From assembly GCF_014898815.1 (NCBI RefSeq), contig NW_026515542.1, positions 186,001-250,000 on the forward strand: a stretch of DNA of 64,000 nt, given 5' to 3'. Under the pieces are notes generated by a model. The model did not search any database and was not told the origin of the DNA. It worked only from the letters and a program-made list of their open reading frames with translations. The stretch is from Panonychus citri (Eukaryota; Arthropoda; Arachnida; Trombidiformes; Tetranychidae). Below, one piece after another: positions 62,970-64,000 of this stretch (within the stretch, counting starts at the first letter, position 1; each line of letters begins with the position of its first letter). The position numbers and the translations under genes were made by a program.

Positions 62970-63046
62970 GGAGATTCAATTGTTCATAGGTGTTAAAGCT
63001 TATCACGTCAGGAATTGATTTGATAAGCTCAAGGATTTCATCATTC

Positions 63047-63048
<2 letters not shown>
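62970..63048 (-). CDS. Possible first coding exon of an unidentified gene
   Basis: An ATG at 63048 in good context (CACC before it) opens MNDEILELIKSIPDVISFNT then YEQLNL, followed by a plausible donor (CTCC|GTAAAG). Without splicing it runs to TAA at 62938. Its composition is clearly more protein-like than the surrounding DNA. The (CT)n tract directly upstream would be 5' UTR. No downstream exon could be fixed between 57.7 and 62.9 kb, though a short stretch near 62340-62394 on the same strand reads TIESSEYLYDDNDDEK after a TCTAG acceptor, in a phase that does not match directly. Confidence 0.3.

Positions 63049-63051
<3 letters not shown>

Positions 63052-63098
<47 letters not shown>
63052..63098. 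repeat. (GA)n microsatellite next to the putative exon
   Basis: About 23 GA units, ending within 5 bases of the ATG at 63048 on the opposite strand. Confidence 0.95.
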
Positions 63099-63101
<3 letters not shown>

Positions 63102-63412
63102 AAGGAAAGAGGGGAGAAGAAAAGTGAATGGAAGATACAAAGTTAAATGTATCAAAGAAAAACCGGAAAATCAAATTGACTTTAATTAAAAATTGATGGA
63201 AAACCTTAATTACCAGTCAGAGTTAATCCATTAATGAAAACGTGAAAATAGTTACACATCTTGACAGAAGAAAGAAAAACAAATCAAACAATCATCATGA
63301 TCAAAAGAAACTGAAACTTCAAAAAAAACAATAGATTGACAATCAATCATAATAGTTAACTAATTATGACAATTAATTTATATACATAAATAAATTGACA
63401 CTTAATATCTAG

Positions 63413-63484
63413 TCTCTGGTAGTATAGTGGTTAGTATCCTCGCCTGTCACGCGAGAGACCGGGGTTCGATTCCCCGCCAGAGAG
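63413..63484 (+). tRNA. tRNA-Asp (anticodon GTC)
   Basis: 72 nt cloverleaf. The 7-bp acceptor stem pairs TCTCTGG with CCAGAGA, with G73 as discriminator, the identity base of tRNA-Asp. The D arm contains AGTATAGTGGTTAGTAT (A box), the anticodon loop reads CTGTCAC with GTC at 63446-63448, and the T arm contains GGTTCGATTCC (B box). There is no intron and no encoded CCA, as normal for a nuclear eukaryotic gene. Confidence 0.98.
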
Positions 63485-63495
63485 AATGATAAATA

Positions 63496-63502
63496 TTTTT
63501 TT
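63496..63502 (+). terminator. RNA polymerase III terminator of tRNA-Asp
   Basis: A run of seven T residues 12 bases after the mature 3' end. Confidence 0.8.
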
Positions 63503-64000
63503 CATTTACCCGGTTGAAACAATTGCTCATCTTCTCAACCCATTGAAAGATTAACCATGACAACTCGATTTAAATTTTTTTTCGAACAAAATTTTAATTA
63601 TCAAACAATCTAATAATTTTTGATCATCTGCTAATCCAATTAAAGTTGATTTAATGGTCGAAATTTGTTTTATGATTATCAACATTGCATAGATTGGATT
63701 ACTTATTGATTAAGTGATTAATGTTTGCCAGAATCTAAGCAATTAACATTTGTTAATCTTGATGGAAGAAGGAAAAAAATTGATAACAGTTAATGAAGTG
63801 AAAATAATTGAATTGAATTAAAAGTCACATGGATTTTGATACACGTAGATGATGATGAAGATAAAGATGATAATACCCGTTATAATGATAATGTTTCTTC
63901 AATCATCTTGAAAGATTCACATGTAAAGAGACACATTTGGTTATTGTTACACATTAATTGCAATTATAATCAAAAGTAAAGCAAATGTTATCTTCCATAT
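63503..64000. other. Intergenic, no gene seen
   Basis: AT-rich DNA to the end of the window; no reading frame or RNA supported. Confidence 0.5.

Overview
This window is from a eukaryotic nuclear genome, most likely an arthropod. It is AT-rich, its genes have short GT-AG introns of about 60-130 bp (plus a few multi-kilobase ones), and it carries recognisable animal genes: virilizer, Smad4, BROX, TPPP/p25-alpha and a receptor guanylyl cyclase. Compact genes, tandem arrays of short secreted proteins and an apolipoprotein D-like lipocalin suggest a spider mite (Tetranychus-like chelicerate). That assignment is inference; no search was run. Gene models were built by hand from open frames, splice sites and phase agreement.

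Region 1 (1-12.4 kb) is a fast-evolving cluster of secreted proteins. Three intact seven-exon paralogues lie on the + strand (1533-2654, 7449-8554, 9467-10600). There are also a dead inverted copy (190-581), a dead tail fragment (about 10808-11051) and a foldback repeat. An inverted, broken copy of the first part of the guanylyl cyclase gene (3531-4580) and a lipocalin with a frameshift in its first exon (5049-5905) sit between the first two paralogues. A fourth, unrelated secreted protein lies at 11745-12369.

Region 2 (12.4-34.4 kb) holds a receptor guanylyl cyclase (+, 16228-26248) whose 6.4 kb intron contains the last exon of an oppositely oriented RhoGAP gene (-, 25140-34407). The last cyclase exon in turn lies inside a RhoGAP intron, so the two genes are interlocked. 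A glycine-rich secreted protein gene (+, 32444-32974) is nested in another RhoGAP intron. Two CTCF-like motifs in convergent orientation flank this unit.

Region 3 (35-58 kb) is a gene-dense housekeeping block: proteasome beta5 (+), YIPF6 (-), Smad4/Medea (+), BROX (-), TPPP (-), a small secreted orphan (-), the BCKDH E1-beta subunit (-) and virilizer (+). Gene pairs alternate between divergent and convergent. No shared pathway links the genes; the block looks like ordinary compact packing.

Region 4 (57.7-64 kb) is mostly simple-sequence intergenic DNA with one doubtful short coding exon (62970-63048) and a tRNA-Asp(GTC) gene (63413-63484).
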